In this document: positions 21,101-32,044 of the stretch, in pieces
How positions within the stretch are numbered: the stretch's first letter is position 1
Layout of the letters: each line of letters starts with the position of its first letter
Source: Limnomonas spitsbergensis
Taxonomy: Eukaryota; Chlorophyta; Chlorophyceae; Chlamydomonadales
Direction: 5' to 3'
Length of the DNA: 64,000 nt
NCBI GenBank assembly: GCA_037349105.1
Contig: JAYJMM010000039.1
Coordinates: 1,116,001 to 1,180,000, forward strand
Position numbers and translations under genes: made by a program
The notes under the pieces: generated by a model
What the model was told of the DNA's origin: nothing
The model's database searches: none
The model's input: only the letters and a program-made list of their open reading frames with translations

Positions 21101-24100
21101 AGAGCCAAGCTGCCAGACAAGCAGGCTGCGCCCACAGCGAGACCGTCGGCCCCTGCAGCCAGAGACAGCCGCATCAACAATGGCAGAAAGCTTCACTACC
21201 GCAATCCCGACGGTGTTTATATATATTTGTGTTTTTGTTTGTTAGTAGCTCGGCTGGTAGTTCAATTACATCTCAGCTTCCCAGCTGTGGTGCATCATGG
21301 ACCTGTGCATGGACGCCATGCGTCCATGCGCGGCCAGCCGTGCTGCATGGGCCTGTGTCTATGGGCCTGCCAAGGTCTGGGCCAGATCGGGCCTTTGGCG
21401 GCCTGAGAAGGTAGACTGGAAGCCAGACAAAAATCGCTGATGCGATTGATTACGGTTGAAAGTATGTGGACAAGCCATTTCTGGCACTGAGCATGCCGCC
21501 CTCTACTCCAGCGCTCCCATCCCGTCCTCTACCCCCGCCCTCTACTGCAGACTGACACTGATGGACCATGCGTCCTCCCCGTGGGTGAAAGGGCAGTGGG
21601 GAGCTGGGGCAGAAACATTCCACCCACCCTATTTCCAGGCTGAGCGGCCGTTGAAACCAGGGGCTTAAAATCCTCGTTATTTTAATGCTGTGGCGTGTCT
21701 TCCATACAGACAGGTCTGTTGCATGCCTGAGCCTGCTCAACACAATGTCACTCTTTTATGCTGATTATCCATATCCTGCATGTCACAGAATGGCACTCTT
21801 TTCTGCAGCATGCATGAACCTGCTTAACACATTGCCACTATTTTCTGATGCATGATCCCCAATGTGCATGTCACACAGTGTCACTCTTTTCTGCTGAATG
21901 CATTAACCTGCTTAAAACTTTCCCACTCTTGTCTGTTGCATGATCCCCAACCTGCATGTCAAACAATGTCAATATTTTCTGCAGCATGACCCCACGCCTG
22001 CAAGTCACACATTGTCACTCCTAAGCCGCGTCCCAAAACCGCCCCGACCCTATCACCCGCATGGATGACCAGGCCGTACAACGCCTGCTCCGAAGCCCCA
22101 AACGCGCTCCCGCTCGACGTCGAGGGCAAGCCACCAGGCGCCTTGCCCCTCTTCGCCTTGGCCTCCGTATCCACAGCGCCGTCGGCCAGCCCGCCGATGC
22201 TCGTGGACAGTAGCAACAGCTCCTCCTCCTCGTCAACCTCCCGGCCAGGTGCCGTGGCGCTGCCCGTCAAGCCTCTTCGTCCCTGGGCTGACGGGCCTGC
22301 CCATGCAAATCCACCTTAGGCGGATCCCAGTCCATGCGATATACCGTTTGTGATGTAAATGAATTCTGGTACAGTGATGCCACCAATGAAGCAGCCATGC
22401 ATAACAATTGGAGCATATAGAGCTTCATACTTGAATCCCCCCATCCGCATGGATCCAGCGTCCACACTTCTTAGTGCTTCATACTGGCCCCCCCCATTCG
22501 TCATGGATCCAGCATTCAGTGTTTGTAACTTGAATCCCCCCATCCTCATTGATCCAGTGTCCACACTTCAGTGTTTCACACTTGACGTCCCCCCCCTCAT
22601 GGATCTCCAGCATTCATACTGTTCCGTGCTCCATCTCGCCTCCCTCGCCATGAACCTAACTTTCACAGCAGCTTCCTGCATCCTCCCCCCTCCCTTCCTG
22701 CACCCTCTGCACCGCACGCCCATACTCCACACCTTGGCTCCACACCTCGGTGGCCACTTGCAAGCCCACCATGGTCAGGAAGCCCAGCAGCAGCGCGAAG
22801 CCAGCTGACCATTCAGGATACCGCCCGCCCGCTTCATGCACAACCTGCGCATTTAATGTTTAGGGTTTAGGGTTTAGGCTTCCTGCACAACCTGCGCATT
22901 TAAGGTTAGGGTTAAGGGTTTAGGCTTCCTGCACAACCTGCCCCCGGCAATGTTTCTTTCAATGGTCACTGCATCACTTTCAGCTACACTATGGCCTACG
23001 GCCACCAGCCCCTGGCTCGGCCAGCCATGCTGCCAAGGCCTCCGGGATACCGCCCGCTTCCTGTACAACCTGCGCATCAGAGACCACTTTGACTGAGATT
23101 GAACATGCCATGCTGCATCGGTGTGTTGCTCTATCTTGGGGGGGCCGTACTTGTGTACGTGAATCGGTGAGTAGCTCTCTTAAGGGGGGGGGCATACTTA
23201 AAAAAAAATGTACGTGTACATAAATCAGTGAGTCGACTATAAGGAGTGCCCGGGGTGCATGAGCTATGGGCCAGTGTTTCATTCAGAGAGCCCCAGACCA
23301 CGTTTCGAAGGCCGCCGGGCTGCCTGCACGAGGCCAAAGGGAAGCAAACATTGTCCTACGCCTCGTCTACAGCCAGTGGCCGAAACAGCAGGCACTTGAT
23401 GCACCAGGCCTCCCCTGACCGTAGGCCATGATGCAGCTGAAGCATCGTAAATGAATACATTTAGTGCTATGGATCGGAGGGTGTGTCAGCGGGGCTTCCT
23501 GGGAGGGAGCAAGGACTTGGGAGGGTGGTGCATTCATATGTTTTATGTTCAAACCCTTTAAACCCTCCCCTGTCTGTGATAGAAGGCCAGACAGCACCCA
23601 TCATGACCAGTTACTTCTCAAAGAGCATCCTATCCGTCTAATAAAACAAGCATCCACCACAGCATTGTATATGCAGCCAGCAGCAGCAGCAGCAGCAGTT
23701 GCGGATTTACAGAGGGCGCTGCTGCCGGCAGGAATGTATCAGTCTGCTGCCGGCAGAATTGTATCAAGCTGCTGCCAGCAGAATTTTATCAGTCCTATAG
23801 GATGAGTTATACAGTATGTCGCCAGCAGCAACAGTACCAGCACCATGATGCACATTGCTGATAGCGGGATTGAATGGGGCCTATGAGAGGGCAGGGACAA
23901 GCGGTGACGAATTCCCAAGCAAGACGTTGCTGCATGGTCATCATTCAAAATTCGGCTTAAAAACCTGGATTTAAACCCTCTTAAATTCAAATGTCTTCTC
24001 CCGTCCATCCTCTGCCTGCGTACAGATCTTTCGCCGACCGGCTGCATTGCATTCCCCCTCTCCCATGTCCTTGCATAGCGGTACCGGCGTATCACGTTAC

Positions 24101-25219
24101 TCCTCGATTCCTCAACTGTGTTCTCTGACTGTGCAGCATCTTTACTTTCCCGTCTGAACACCCATGATCACATCCTGGCCTACCTTATCACATTCTCAGT
24201 TTGCTTGGTGCCATGAGTTCATACTCGTGCTCATCCTTTTTCTCATGCTAATTTGGAGGGCTCACCTGAGCCTCGACGAAAGTGACGAAACCCTCCGGCA
24301 GGACCACGCACAATGCTGCACCCAGCAGCATGCCGGCCCCTCCAGCATTCACCTGTGATAGGGTTGTGAGAAACGCATCTATCAACCACGGATATCTAAA
24401 GCACTCAGCTCATACCGTAGACGTGCTTTGCTTTCCCCTATAATTAATGCTGTTTGGGGTTGAGGGGCGATGAACTTGTTATCGATTGCCGACACCAGTT
24501 TTTAATCGGAAATTAAGCGTTGTTGTCGATAGTTTGCCCTGAGGGCAGCATTACAGGAAATCATTTGTGATGCCCAAGGAAAGGCAAATCAAATCTACGG
24601 TATGTCGAGCACATTTTTTTATGTGAAGCATGCTGTCACCTCCATCAATCACCTATGAAAGGGTCAACATAACATTTTGGAATGAACAGATGCATCTAGC
24701 TCACGCCCAGAGCACTGCTAATAATCTGCACATGCTTGCTCCCCTGTTATGCTTTGGTTGGAGACATTGTGGCCATGCCCCTCCCCCAAGGCCATGTCAC
24801 ATGGTCACATAACAACTAGCCCATGCTATATGTGCCCTTACCAGCTGCAAGTGCATGGTGGCCATGTCTCCCCGAGTCATGTCACATGGCGGCCATGCTC
24901 CCCGAGGCCATGCCACATAGCGGCCAGGTCTGTAAGCTACTCACCAGCTGAAAGTGCATGTCCCCCCAAGCCATGTCACATGGCAGCCATGCGCAGCTGC
25001 ATGTGCATGGTGGCCATGCTCCCAGAGGCCATGCCACATGATGGCCATGCCCATGCTCCGTGAGCTGCTCACCAGCTGCAAGTGCTGCGGATTCCTCAGC
25101 TTAAACACCGCAGGCAGTAGGCCTGCAATGTAGGCCCCGAGGAACATCAACGCTGAGATGCCGACCAGGCTGCCAGCAGCGGTTGCCCCTCCGGCATCCT
25201 CCCCGCCAGCTGTGGCCAT
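18157..25219 (-). CDS. ZIP-family metal transporter, SLC39A9 (ZIP9)-like, complete, six exons
   Basis: ZIP proteins move zinc and related metals into the cytosol from outside or from compartments. Exons on the minus strand: 25219-25073, 24352-24266, 22844-22746, 22282-22057, 21152-20994, 18548-18157 (TGA). All introns are GT-AG and all phases agree (1110 nt, 369 residues). Exon 1 gives MATAGGEDAG and a first membrane helix (VGISALMFLGAYIAGLLPAV). Exon 2 carries GAGMLLGAALCVVLPEGF. Exons 4-5 join to form YGLVIHAGADGLAVGAA, the metal-binding HxxxDG helix, followed by ILIHKFPVAFGLASYL (HKxPxAF). Exon 6 has LLLFSSAAPVLAL, FSGGTVLHAGLVHVLP, a His-rich loop (HDAHSHSSHDHA) and a final helix. An acidic loop (EVDEEEE) lies in exon 4. 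Length and motif order fit ZIP9. Subcellular site and metal are not shown by the sequence. Confidence 0.94.
18595..18650 (-). mobile_element. LINE 3'-end signature abutting the exon 6 acceptor of the ZIP gene
   Basis: On the minus strand the sequence reads TTGGGCGCCCACGC, CCCTTTTGAGCTGGGTCCAG, then GTGTGACGTCATTCAC. This is a mutated copy of the LINE terminus. It ends only about 45 bases upstream of the acceptor of the last ZIP exon at 18549. Confidence 0.6.
18876..19118 (+). repeat. Pentanucleotide tract (AGGGC/GGGGC)n, about 48 units
   Basis: A few AGGGC units are followed by about 33 GGGGC units, broken once by ATGGC near 18956, and then about 12 AGGGC units. It lies in intron 5 of the ZIP gene, whose transcript would carry the C-rich complement (GCCCC)n. 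The G-rich strand has runs of four G every five bases and should form G-quadruplexes. The long Pro/Arg/Ala or Gly/Arg reading frames across it are artefacts of the repeat. Confidence 0.97.
20226..20590 (+). repeat. Tandem repeat of about 37 bp with TTTAGGGTG words
   Basis: Units combine AGGATGAAGGATGATTTAGG with GTGATTTAGGGTGAAT, about ten times with small indels. It sits in intron 5 of the ZIP gene. The TTTAGGGTG word resembles a telomere unit but is not a clean telomeric array. Confidence 0.85.
21740..22025 (+). repeat. Diverged tandem repeat of about 65 bp in ZIP intron 4
   Basis: Words such as CATGTCACACA, TGTCACTCTTTTCTGC and GCATGATCCCCAA recur four to five times at about 60-70 bp spacing, ending just before exon 4. 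Confidence 0.7.
22420..22625 (+). repeat. Diverged tandem repeat of about 35-50 bp in ZIP intron 3
   Basis: Units contain CTTGAATCCCCCCATCC, CATGGATCCAGC and CACACTTC-like words repeated about five times between exons 3 and 4 of the ZIP gene. Confidence 0.75.
22831..22941 (-). repeat. 47-bp tandem unit containing the exon 3 acceptor and telomere-like words
   Basis: The real start of ZIP exon 3 (acceptor GCGCAG, then GTTGTGCATGAAGC) is followed upstream by a second copy with its acceptor at 22891 and a third partial copy near 22935. The spacers are TTTAGGGTTTAGGGTTTAGG and a variant. A further, longer copy at about 22985-23075 (exon-like start at 23069) reads VVQEAGGIPEA against VVHEAGGRYPEW in the real exon. 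Confidence 0.85.
24413..24602. mobile_element. 190-bp TIR element (MITE), TACCGTAGAC family, in ZIP intron 1
   Basis: The left end is TACCGTAGACGTGCTTTGCT. The right end, reverse-complemented, is TACCGTAGATTTGATTTGCC (16 of 20 identical). Both ends fit a TA target. No coding capacity. The ends match the element at 11096-11275 although the interiors differ. Confidence 0.75.
24740..25080 (-). repeat. Degenerate repeat containing three copies of the exon 1 splice donor
   Basis: GGCCATG- and CACATGG-rich units fill the first part of ZIP intron 1. The real exon 1 end (CTTGCAGCTG with GTGAGC, donor at 25072) recurs as CTTTCAGCTG with GTGAGT (donor at 24944) and CTTGCAGCTG with GTAAGG (donor at 24841). 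Confidence 0.8.
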
Positions 25220-25798
25220 GTCAACGAGCAATGCGTGTGCGCGTATCGATTCTAGTGGCATATTTCGCACAGCTCCACGGGGTGATGCGCGTGATTGGGG
25301 AGGTCTATGGGATCTCCGACCCCTGCTGGACTGACGGGTCGTGGCTGAAATGTGGAACGGTTGGCAAGTCGCTCCACTGGTTATACGAATGATCTGATGC
25401 AATAACATACAGCTCTACGATAATCCCATTCAGGTCTTTACAGGCACAGGACATGGCTACTTTTTCTGAGGGAACATGAAGGCAGTACATACCAGGGGGT
25501 ACATACGGCAGATCTACGGCCATTGATGTGACCAATGTCTGAGGAGCCTACGCGTATCTGTATTTTTGCTAGAAGGGCTGGTTATTATCAGTGCGTTGTT
25601 GTTCTTCTACACTGTCATCCGTCCGGAAAATTTCAAATTGTAGTCAAACCTCGAGAATCCAATCATTCGGCCCCCTTTCCCAGTTCTATTTTCCTGGCTT
25701 CTCAAAACAGGCATTTAATATTTGTGTACCGTTACGAATATATCGGTACTACATCTTCGGTCCAACTGCGACCGTTCCAACACCAGTGTCCAGTGGTC
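25220..25798. promoter_or_regulatory. Shared 5' region between divergent ZIP and CENH3 genes
   Basis: The two start codons lie head-to-head with 579 bp between them, so both promoters and both 5' leaders must fit here. I could not single out a convincing TATA box or other element. This is inference from gene orientation. Confidence 0.5.
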
Positions 25799-28279
25799 AT
25801 GGCCAGGACGAAGCAACGGCCTACGGCCAGGGAACCGACTGTCACCGGTGGTACTCCCACACGAGGTCGAGCTCAAAATGCAAAAAGCGACAAGTCGCCC
25901 GGGAAAACCACGCCCAGCAGACGTTCCAAGGGCGAGGCAGGCATCGCTAAGCCTACACGCCGTAAGCTACTCCGAATAAATACCATACATCAATCAATAT
26001 GCAGGAGCAGCTTTATTAATACATGTGTCATGATGCCATCTGGCCCATGCGCCATGTGATGGAAAGGTCCCCTCCCCATGTCACGATACACTGGACCATC
26101 AGCTGCACTGACGTCCTAGCATCCATGCATGCATGGGAACTGAGTAAACAGCTCCTTGTTACTCTGTCTGTGATATGCAGCTCATCGGTACCGTCCAGGC
26201 ACTGTGGCCCTCAGAGAGATCCGCAAGTACCAGAAGAGCACCGAGCTGCTCATCAGAAAGCTGCCCTTCTCACGCTTGGTGTGTGATCTTTTGTCACTCG
26301 CCAGGAGGGCACTGAGGTTAAGATAGGTTTGGGTTAACTCCTCTTCTGGCTGTTACAGATTGCAGTTGTTGGGGCACAGAGGCATAGATGAGGGGCAGGT
26401 CAAACCAGGGGTCCCTGAGTCCCTGGGTCAAACCCTCTGGGTCCCGGGGTCGAACCCTCTGGGTCCCGGGGTCAAACCCTCTTGTGCAAATTGTACTAGA
26501 TGCATGGATCTATTCACAACAGGCAACGTGGCAGGCAGGCCCTTTGCACATCACTTGCCAATGATGCATGGCAGGTGATGCGCGACCTAGGTGGGGGCTC
26601 TTCCAGCATGTGAAGAAGGCTTCAGTGCCATATGAGTTCCATGTAGCTGCTTTCCGTCCGCTCAACACCATTATTTGGTGGGATGCGCGGAATATCTGTA
26701 TGGTTTTAATTATTCATATTCTGGATACAGTGTGCGTGTGAAAAACTTGTGGGGGGGGTCAAGGGTTTCCTCTCAAATTAGTTTTTTTACAGTGTTTACC
26801 GCGATTACATGTGGTTTGTGGACCTAGATGAAATTATTATTTTCGACCGTGCACAGTTCAATTTATTTATTGGATGCCCCGCACGAACCTCAAAGTGCAA
26901 CAATTTCCCTGGTGGTGAGTCAACCCTAGCAATCGGTTCGGTTAACAAGTTAATTACCCTAACCCGTCATATATCCAAAATAAACCTTGTTTTTTAATCT
27001 GGGCCTCTACAATGCATACACAGGTCCGCGAGATCAGCAACGAGCTTGCTCCTGAGCCCTTCCGTTGGACTGCCGAGGGACTACTTGCTCTACAAGAGGT
27101 GAGCAGGCACTTGTATGAACTCCTGGTATGAACAATGGCCATGCACGACGACCTGACGATGACAAAATGCCCATGGTGTCCTCCACCAACTGAATGATGT
27201 ACTGTTGACCGGCAGGCGACCGAGGACTTCATCGTGCACCTGCTGGAGGATTGCAATCTGTGCGCAATACATGCCAAGCGGGTCACCATCAGTAAGTGCA
27301 CATATCTCATTAAGTCATTATGCTATGCTGCCTTTTGGAGAAGCTCGCGCTTCGTGGCTCTGTCAGAGCTGAAGATATGGAATTCGGGAATCGCAAAAAC
27401 CGTTACAGGCATAGGGCCGCCTTCATGACAGGCAAACGCCGGTATGTGGAATTCTGCACCTGGTGAAATCAGTGTTTATTGTAGCGCGCTTCAGCTACAA
27501 TTCGGCTACATCACCGCCAGTTGCTGTGGGGGCAGTTGCAGCAGAAACTGCTGCTTGGATCGCCCACTGTAGGCCTCTCAAGGCTTGGTCCCCATTGGCC
27601 ATGTGGTGGCTGCCCGGCGGTCCCCGCAAGGTGGTCTAGGGCACACCAAAATAAACACTAGTGAAATTGCTACGCCTGTTTTCCAGGGGGGGCCGCAGTG
27701 ATGACAGCCCTGCCCGGCAACTTTTGTCCTCTAGGTGCCTGTGACGGAGGAATCAAATGCATTTGTGTTTGTCACAGAAGTTATATCTGTCTGTTGGGCG
27801 CGCTTCCTTTGCGGGGTGCCCCACCGTGTTTGACGTGTCTGCCCTGCCCTGCTGGGCGCCCTGCATAGTCCTCAGCTTGAGCTTAAACCTTAAGGGAGTT
27901 ATGCCGATGGTGAGCACATGCTTTGCTGGCCGCCTGAGAGATCCTCTGAGTTTCTTCCCCGCATCAACAACAAAACAATCATTTTATTACAGGCGCTCTT
28001 TTCTTTTTATAAACCACTGGTACCGGTAATTGCAAAACAAAACATAACGGGGGTCTGTTCAAAAACAATGTTCCGGTCTTTTGAAACTGCTTCTTACCTA
28101 GCAACCACCTCTGGGGATGACTGCATGCATAGATCGGAATGAGGTCACTCCTTCAAAGCAAGGGGTGGGCAATACGTTTCTCTGACGTCATGCTCTCTGG
28201 TGTTTGCATTGCAGTGCCCAAGGACCTGCAGCTGGCTCGGCGCATCCGCGGCCCGGTGTACGGCGTTTCCAGCTACTAG
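25799..28279 (+). CDS. CENH3: Centromeric histone H3 variant (CENH3/CENP-A), complete, five exons
   Basis: CENH3 replaces H3 in centromeric nucleosomes and marks where kinetochores form. Exons: 25799-25961, 26181-26278, 27024-27098, 27216-27291, 28215-28279 (TAG). All GT-AG junctions are in phase (477 nt, 158 residues). The tail starts MARTKQ like H3 but then diverges ([17 protein letters not shown]) and is about 10-15 residues longer. The fold is unmistakable: [33 protein letters not shown], then [20 protein letters not shown]. The CENP-A targeting part differs from H3: [19 protein letters not shown] has a loop 1 one residue longer and the RWTAE signature of plant CENH3 in place of H3's RFQSS. 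The C-terminus ends [18 protein letters not shown] occurs at 28854. Replication-coupled H3 genes usually lack introns, so the five exons also favour a variant. Confidence 0.96.
26421..26482 (+). repeat. 22-bp tandem repeat, about 2.8 copies, in CENH3 intron 2
   Basis: The unit is GGGTCCCGGGGTCAAACCCT plus CT. Only single-base changes separate the copies. Confidence 0.85.
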
Positions 28280-29695
28280 CCAGACAGCCGGCCTTGGCAA
28301 CCCTAGCTTGGGCAGCCACGTCAGCAAGCTGGCGGCTTGACACGACTTCAGCACCCTGACAGCAGGGAAGATTGTGCCGCGCCGGGCTGTGCCTCAGGAA
28401 GTGTATGGCAGATAGCAGCGTCACAGCGTAAGCACGCTTTGATCTCTGGCCAGTTGAGAAGCGCTTCAAGCGCAGGCACAGGTTAACAACACTGCTGGCC
28501 ATTATGGCAGCGCTCCCGACAGCTGATACATGCTGCCTGCCTGACGCCGCCACCTGACATGCTGCCTGACTGACACCGCCTAACTGACATGCTGCCAGAC
28601 TGACACTGCCGTCTGACACTGCTTGATGCCCCACAAGGCGGCAAATCAAACCTAGGGCCTGTTCCTCAGTTCAGTGACAGCCTTTCCATGCCGAGTTATT
28701 TAGCACGTCTCATGATCAGATAGGACCTGGGCCCATGCACATGGGAATTGCGCAGTTTTATTTATTTCTTTTCTCCCCCCTTGGTTTACCGCCAGCTTGG
28801 CCAGGCAACCAAGCCGTGGCCTCCTTGAACCCTTGTACCAATTCATCTGTCCCTGTAAAGCATAGAACTATAACACCGGTTTTATAATCATCATTGCAGC
28901 ATACCAGTATGTAAAATCGTGCGTCTTACACTTTCATGTGCCCTAGTCTGTATCATTTTTGTTGCATGCATGTGACCTGTGTTCACGTATATGATGCGAA
29001 ACGTGAATCAAGGGTGAAGGGCTCTGTCCCTCCTCAGCCTTCACTCAAAACGTTCCTGGGATTCAGAGAAGCTCGAGGATGAGCACTTGCCTGAAACAGA
29101 TCACAAGATTCCAATCCAGGCATTCTCACAATCGCTTCATGCGGTAATGCTCATGCGGTAATGGCATCAGGTCTGATAAATTATAAACAAAAAATCTCAG
29201 GGGCCGCTGAAAAGTCTGACAAATCAAAAACGGTCTGCCACACACCAACTGAAATCAATTAAAACAGATATATGAGGAATAAGGCATTCCAAAAATAAAT
29301 GTTATCTTATTCTATATGATTCGACGATAGTAGCAATGCAGCAAGGGAAAGTCCAGTACATCATTAGCAGCCATGCGACCCCCGAACTCAGTCCATGCAT
29401 GGGACCAGCTGATGCATAATTGGATAAGGGTATAAATGACCGAAGGGGGCAAAGAAAGCTTAAACCCACATTATGAAACAAATTATTATCGACCCCTGGC
29501 CATTCCTTCCCTCCTCCCCCACCTCCGGAACCCAGTCAAACCATCATTTATCAGTAAAATATAATAATGTTGGAGGGGGAGAGGGGGTAAATTCCAATCA
29601 GCTCAACCGTGTGCTTCTTATGGTGTCGCTCAATTTATTTGGTTCACAAATGCCATGTGGTGAAACAAGGGAATCATGTCCCTGATATAGTTGCT
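28280..29695. other. Spacer after CENH3
   Basis: The first part is CENH3 3' UTR. The remainder, AT-richer than the genes, shows no supported exon, RNA or repeat beyond short GACTGACAC-like words near 28550-28620. Confidence 0.4.
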
Positions 29696-30481
29696 CTAGC
29701 TACCACTGGCCAGCAACCTATCCTCGCTAGAAACCATAAGGCTCCAGATGGGAGAGGACTTGCGGATCTGATTGGTATCTAGCTTTAGCTGGCTTATGCG
29801 CTCCTTAAGCAACTTGATATTCTGCCTCTTGGGTAGGTCCTTACTCACCCCCCCCTTAAACTCCTCAGTGCTGATGGTATATCTCGTCACATCTGCCTCC
29901 ATCAGCTCCTGACCAGGGTGGGCTGACTCCATGTGATCTAGGAAGTGATAGCTCCACCCATAAGGGCGGATGGTACCTGCAATGCTCCTGCAAATGGTGC
30001 AAGCCACTGGTCTGGTGGTGCATAGATTGGCGACAGAACCCTTATCAGCAGCCGCATATAACATCCTGCGGTTAAGGGGGCAGGCAGACAGACTCAACTG
30101 CCATAGTGCCAGTGTGCGAGCGTTACAGCCTCCGCCCCAGTCCGTTTTGCACAGGCCTGATGTGCTGTCGTCACATACATTGCCACGGAAGCCGCATGCC
30201 TCAGCACCACTTGAATCCAAGCTGCAAGCTGCGCCATGTAGGCACAGCAGTATGTGTGCTCTGACGTGCAATTGCATAGCTGATAGCTTGCCCAGCTTCC
30301 CACAGCCATGCACCTTGCACACCTGCTGCTGTTGCGGGCTATCGGGTGAAGCCTTAGCAGCAGATGCTGCTCCTGCAGCAAGAGCGAGAGCCTCAACGGC
30401 AGCAGCAGGCTCGACAGCAGCAGCCGAGGCGAGAGCTCGGAGGCAGGAGGAGGAATGGAGAACAGTGATGTGATTGTGCAC
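29696..30481 (-). CDS. Zinc-finger-like protein of unknown function, single exon
   Basis: A 261-residue uninterrupted frame on the minus strand. After an Ala-rich N-terminus it has CKVHGCGKLGKLSAMQLHVR followed by AHILL, a C2H2-like finger with a C(x4)C start. Residues about 175-205 read CTICRSIAGTIRPYGWSYHF then LDHMESAHP, another C-x2-C...H-x5-H pattern with an aromatic core like BED-type and transposon-associated fingers. The C-terminal third is basic and helical (KRQNIKLLKERISQLKLD). No intron is needed. It could be a host protein or an accessory protein of a DNA transposon; no transposase core was found next to it. Confidence 0.5.
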   Translation of the reverse strand: MHNHITVLHSSSCLRALASAAAVEPAAAVEALALAAGAASAAKASPDSPQQQQVCKVHGCGKLGKLSAMQLHVRAHILLCLHGAACSLDSSGAEACGFRGNVCDDSTSGLCKTDWGGGCNARTLALWQLSLSACPLNRRMLYAAADKGSVANLCTTRPVACTICRSIAGTIRPYGWSYHFLDHMESAHPGQELMEADVTRYTISTEEFKGGVSKDLPKRQNIKLLKERISQLKLDTNQIRKSSPIWSLMVSSEDRLLASGS

Positions 30482-32044
30482 TGTGTTCTCCTTGGCCCGC
30501 CTCTCAGCTCCTTTCTTGCACTCTCTCCCCTACTGGTGACTCCTCAGGACCACTGGGTTCCCTGCGAACTTCAAGCACTGCTCACAGCAGCTTCCGACCT
30601 GAGAGCCCCGAAGAGCTTAATTCATGGGAACCACCGGGCAGCTACACTTTTTGAGGGGCGTGCGAACAACAGCGCCTATGGTTTCTGAGCCTTGCGACCC
30701 CCCCATGCCAAAATTGCATGCCAACAGGGGTCTTGTTTTCTGTGTGTAAATGACAGCAAACCATGCTTCTGGATGGTTCCACTGCTGGTGTGCCATACAG
30801 TGATCCCAGCCATCGGTTTCAGCCAACAGTGCCCTCGAAATCACGTTGCCATGCGGTCGCACTGTCCCATGTCCCTTGGGATCACCCCGGCTGGAATGAA
30901 CCTTGGACTGAGATACTCCTTCTATCCTGAATTTCCTGTTAAAAAATCCGAAGGGCTGTTTAAATTCAACCCCAATGCAACCCAAAGTTTCAGGCTGATG
31001 CTCACGCACTGAAAACAAGCTGGCCACAAACTTGTTTACAGAGACCTTACACGAGTACAAACTGGCCACACACTTGCCTACGGAGACCTAGAACATAACA
31101 GTGCCGGTATGTTCAGCACTAGGAATATACATACTGCATTGGCATCTGGTACAAATATGGTATGACTTGTAATGCAATCGCATACTTCAAGAAATTATGA
31201 TCAGGCCTTGGCTGGCCACATACAGAAGTAGTGGAGCTTTCAAGTGGGCCATTTATGTAGGAAAGATCTTGCTTGATTGCTTCCACTTGTTTTGACACAT
31301 GCACCAAGGGGGGGGGGGGGGTATGCAACGTTCTAATTATGCATTGAGGGCACTGGATGCATGGATGCCGCTGTCAATATGAAATGAATGGAAGTATCCT
31401 ACAGAGTTGTCACGTTGCAGTGAGCACTGCGCAATCTCTTAGTCACCATTGCTATTGAACTAAAAAATAACCACGCTGTGCGTTTTTAAGTTGGAAATCA
31501 TGAAAAACAATGCTGGCATACATGGCCACTCGACCAAGGGATAGCATCCCTGCCTCTACGTCCAAGGCGCTGACCAGAAATGTGGTAATGCAACCCTAAA
31601 TTAAATCAACATCGCCTATCACGTCATTTGACTCACAACCAGGCTGGCTAGCCGAATCAGCTCTGTGGCAGCCAACCGAAAGCGATGACGAAACCACGCA
31701 TCCTCAGTTCCTCACAGCACCACCTTGCTCATTAGTCATTAAAGCCAGTTCCCGCCAAGTCTCTGACCTCGGCTGGCCGCTCCCAGCTATGAGCCCGTAG
31801 CCTGGATGATGAGCACGAGCTGGTAAAATATTGTACAGCCCGTGCGTGCACCCTGAAGGCGCCATGCATGTTAGGGTTAAATGTACAGGTCTCCACAGGG
31901 TTTACGGTACAGGTCATCTCCCTGTTGTGCAAACCCTAATGCCTGGCCGGCTGGCCAAAGCAGCTCCATGGCAGCTGCCCCGCCATTTCCTTGCGGAGAG
32001 GACCTGCCCCACGATGCCTCTACCTCTGCCGGGGAGCATGGCGG
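30482..32044. other. Spacer, no supported gene
   Basis: Reading frames on both strands lack motifs and splice partners. A G homopolymer of about 12 lies near 31309. Confidence 0.4.

Noticed and set aside
22021..22236. Arg-rich frame antisense and out of frame with ZIP exon 4
   Set aside because: It is a shadow of the real exon, whose frame carries the ZIP motif.
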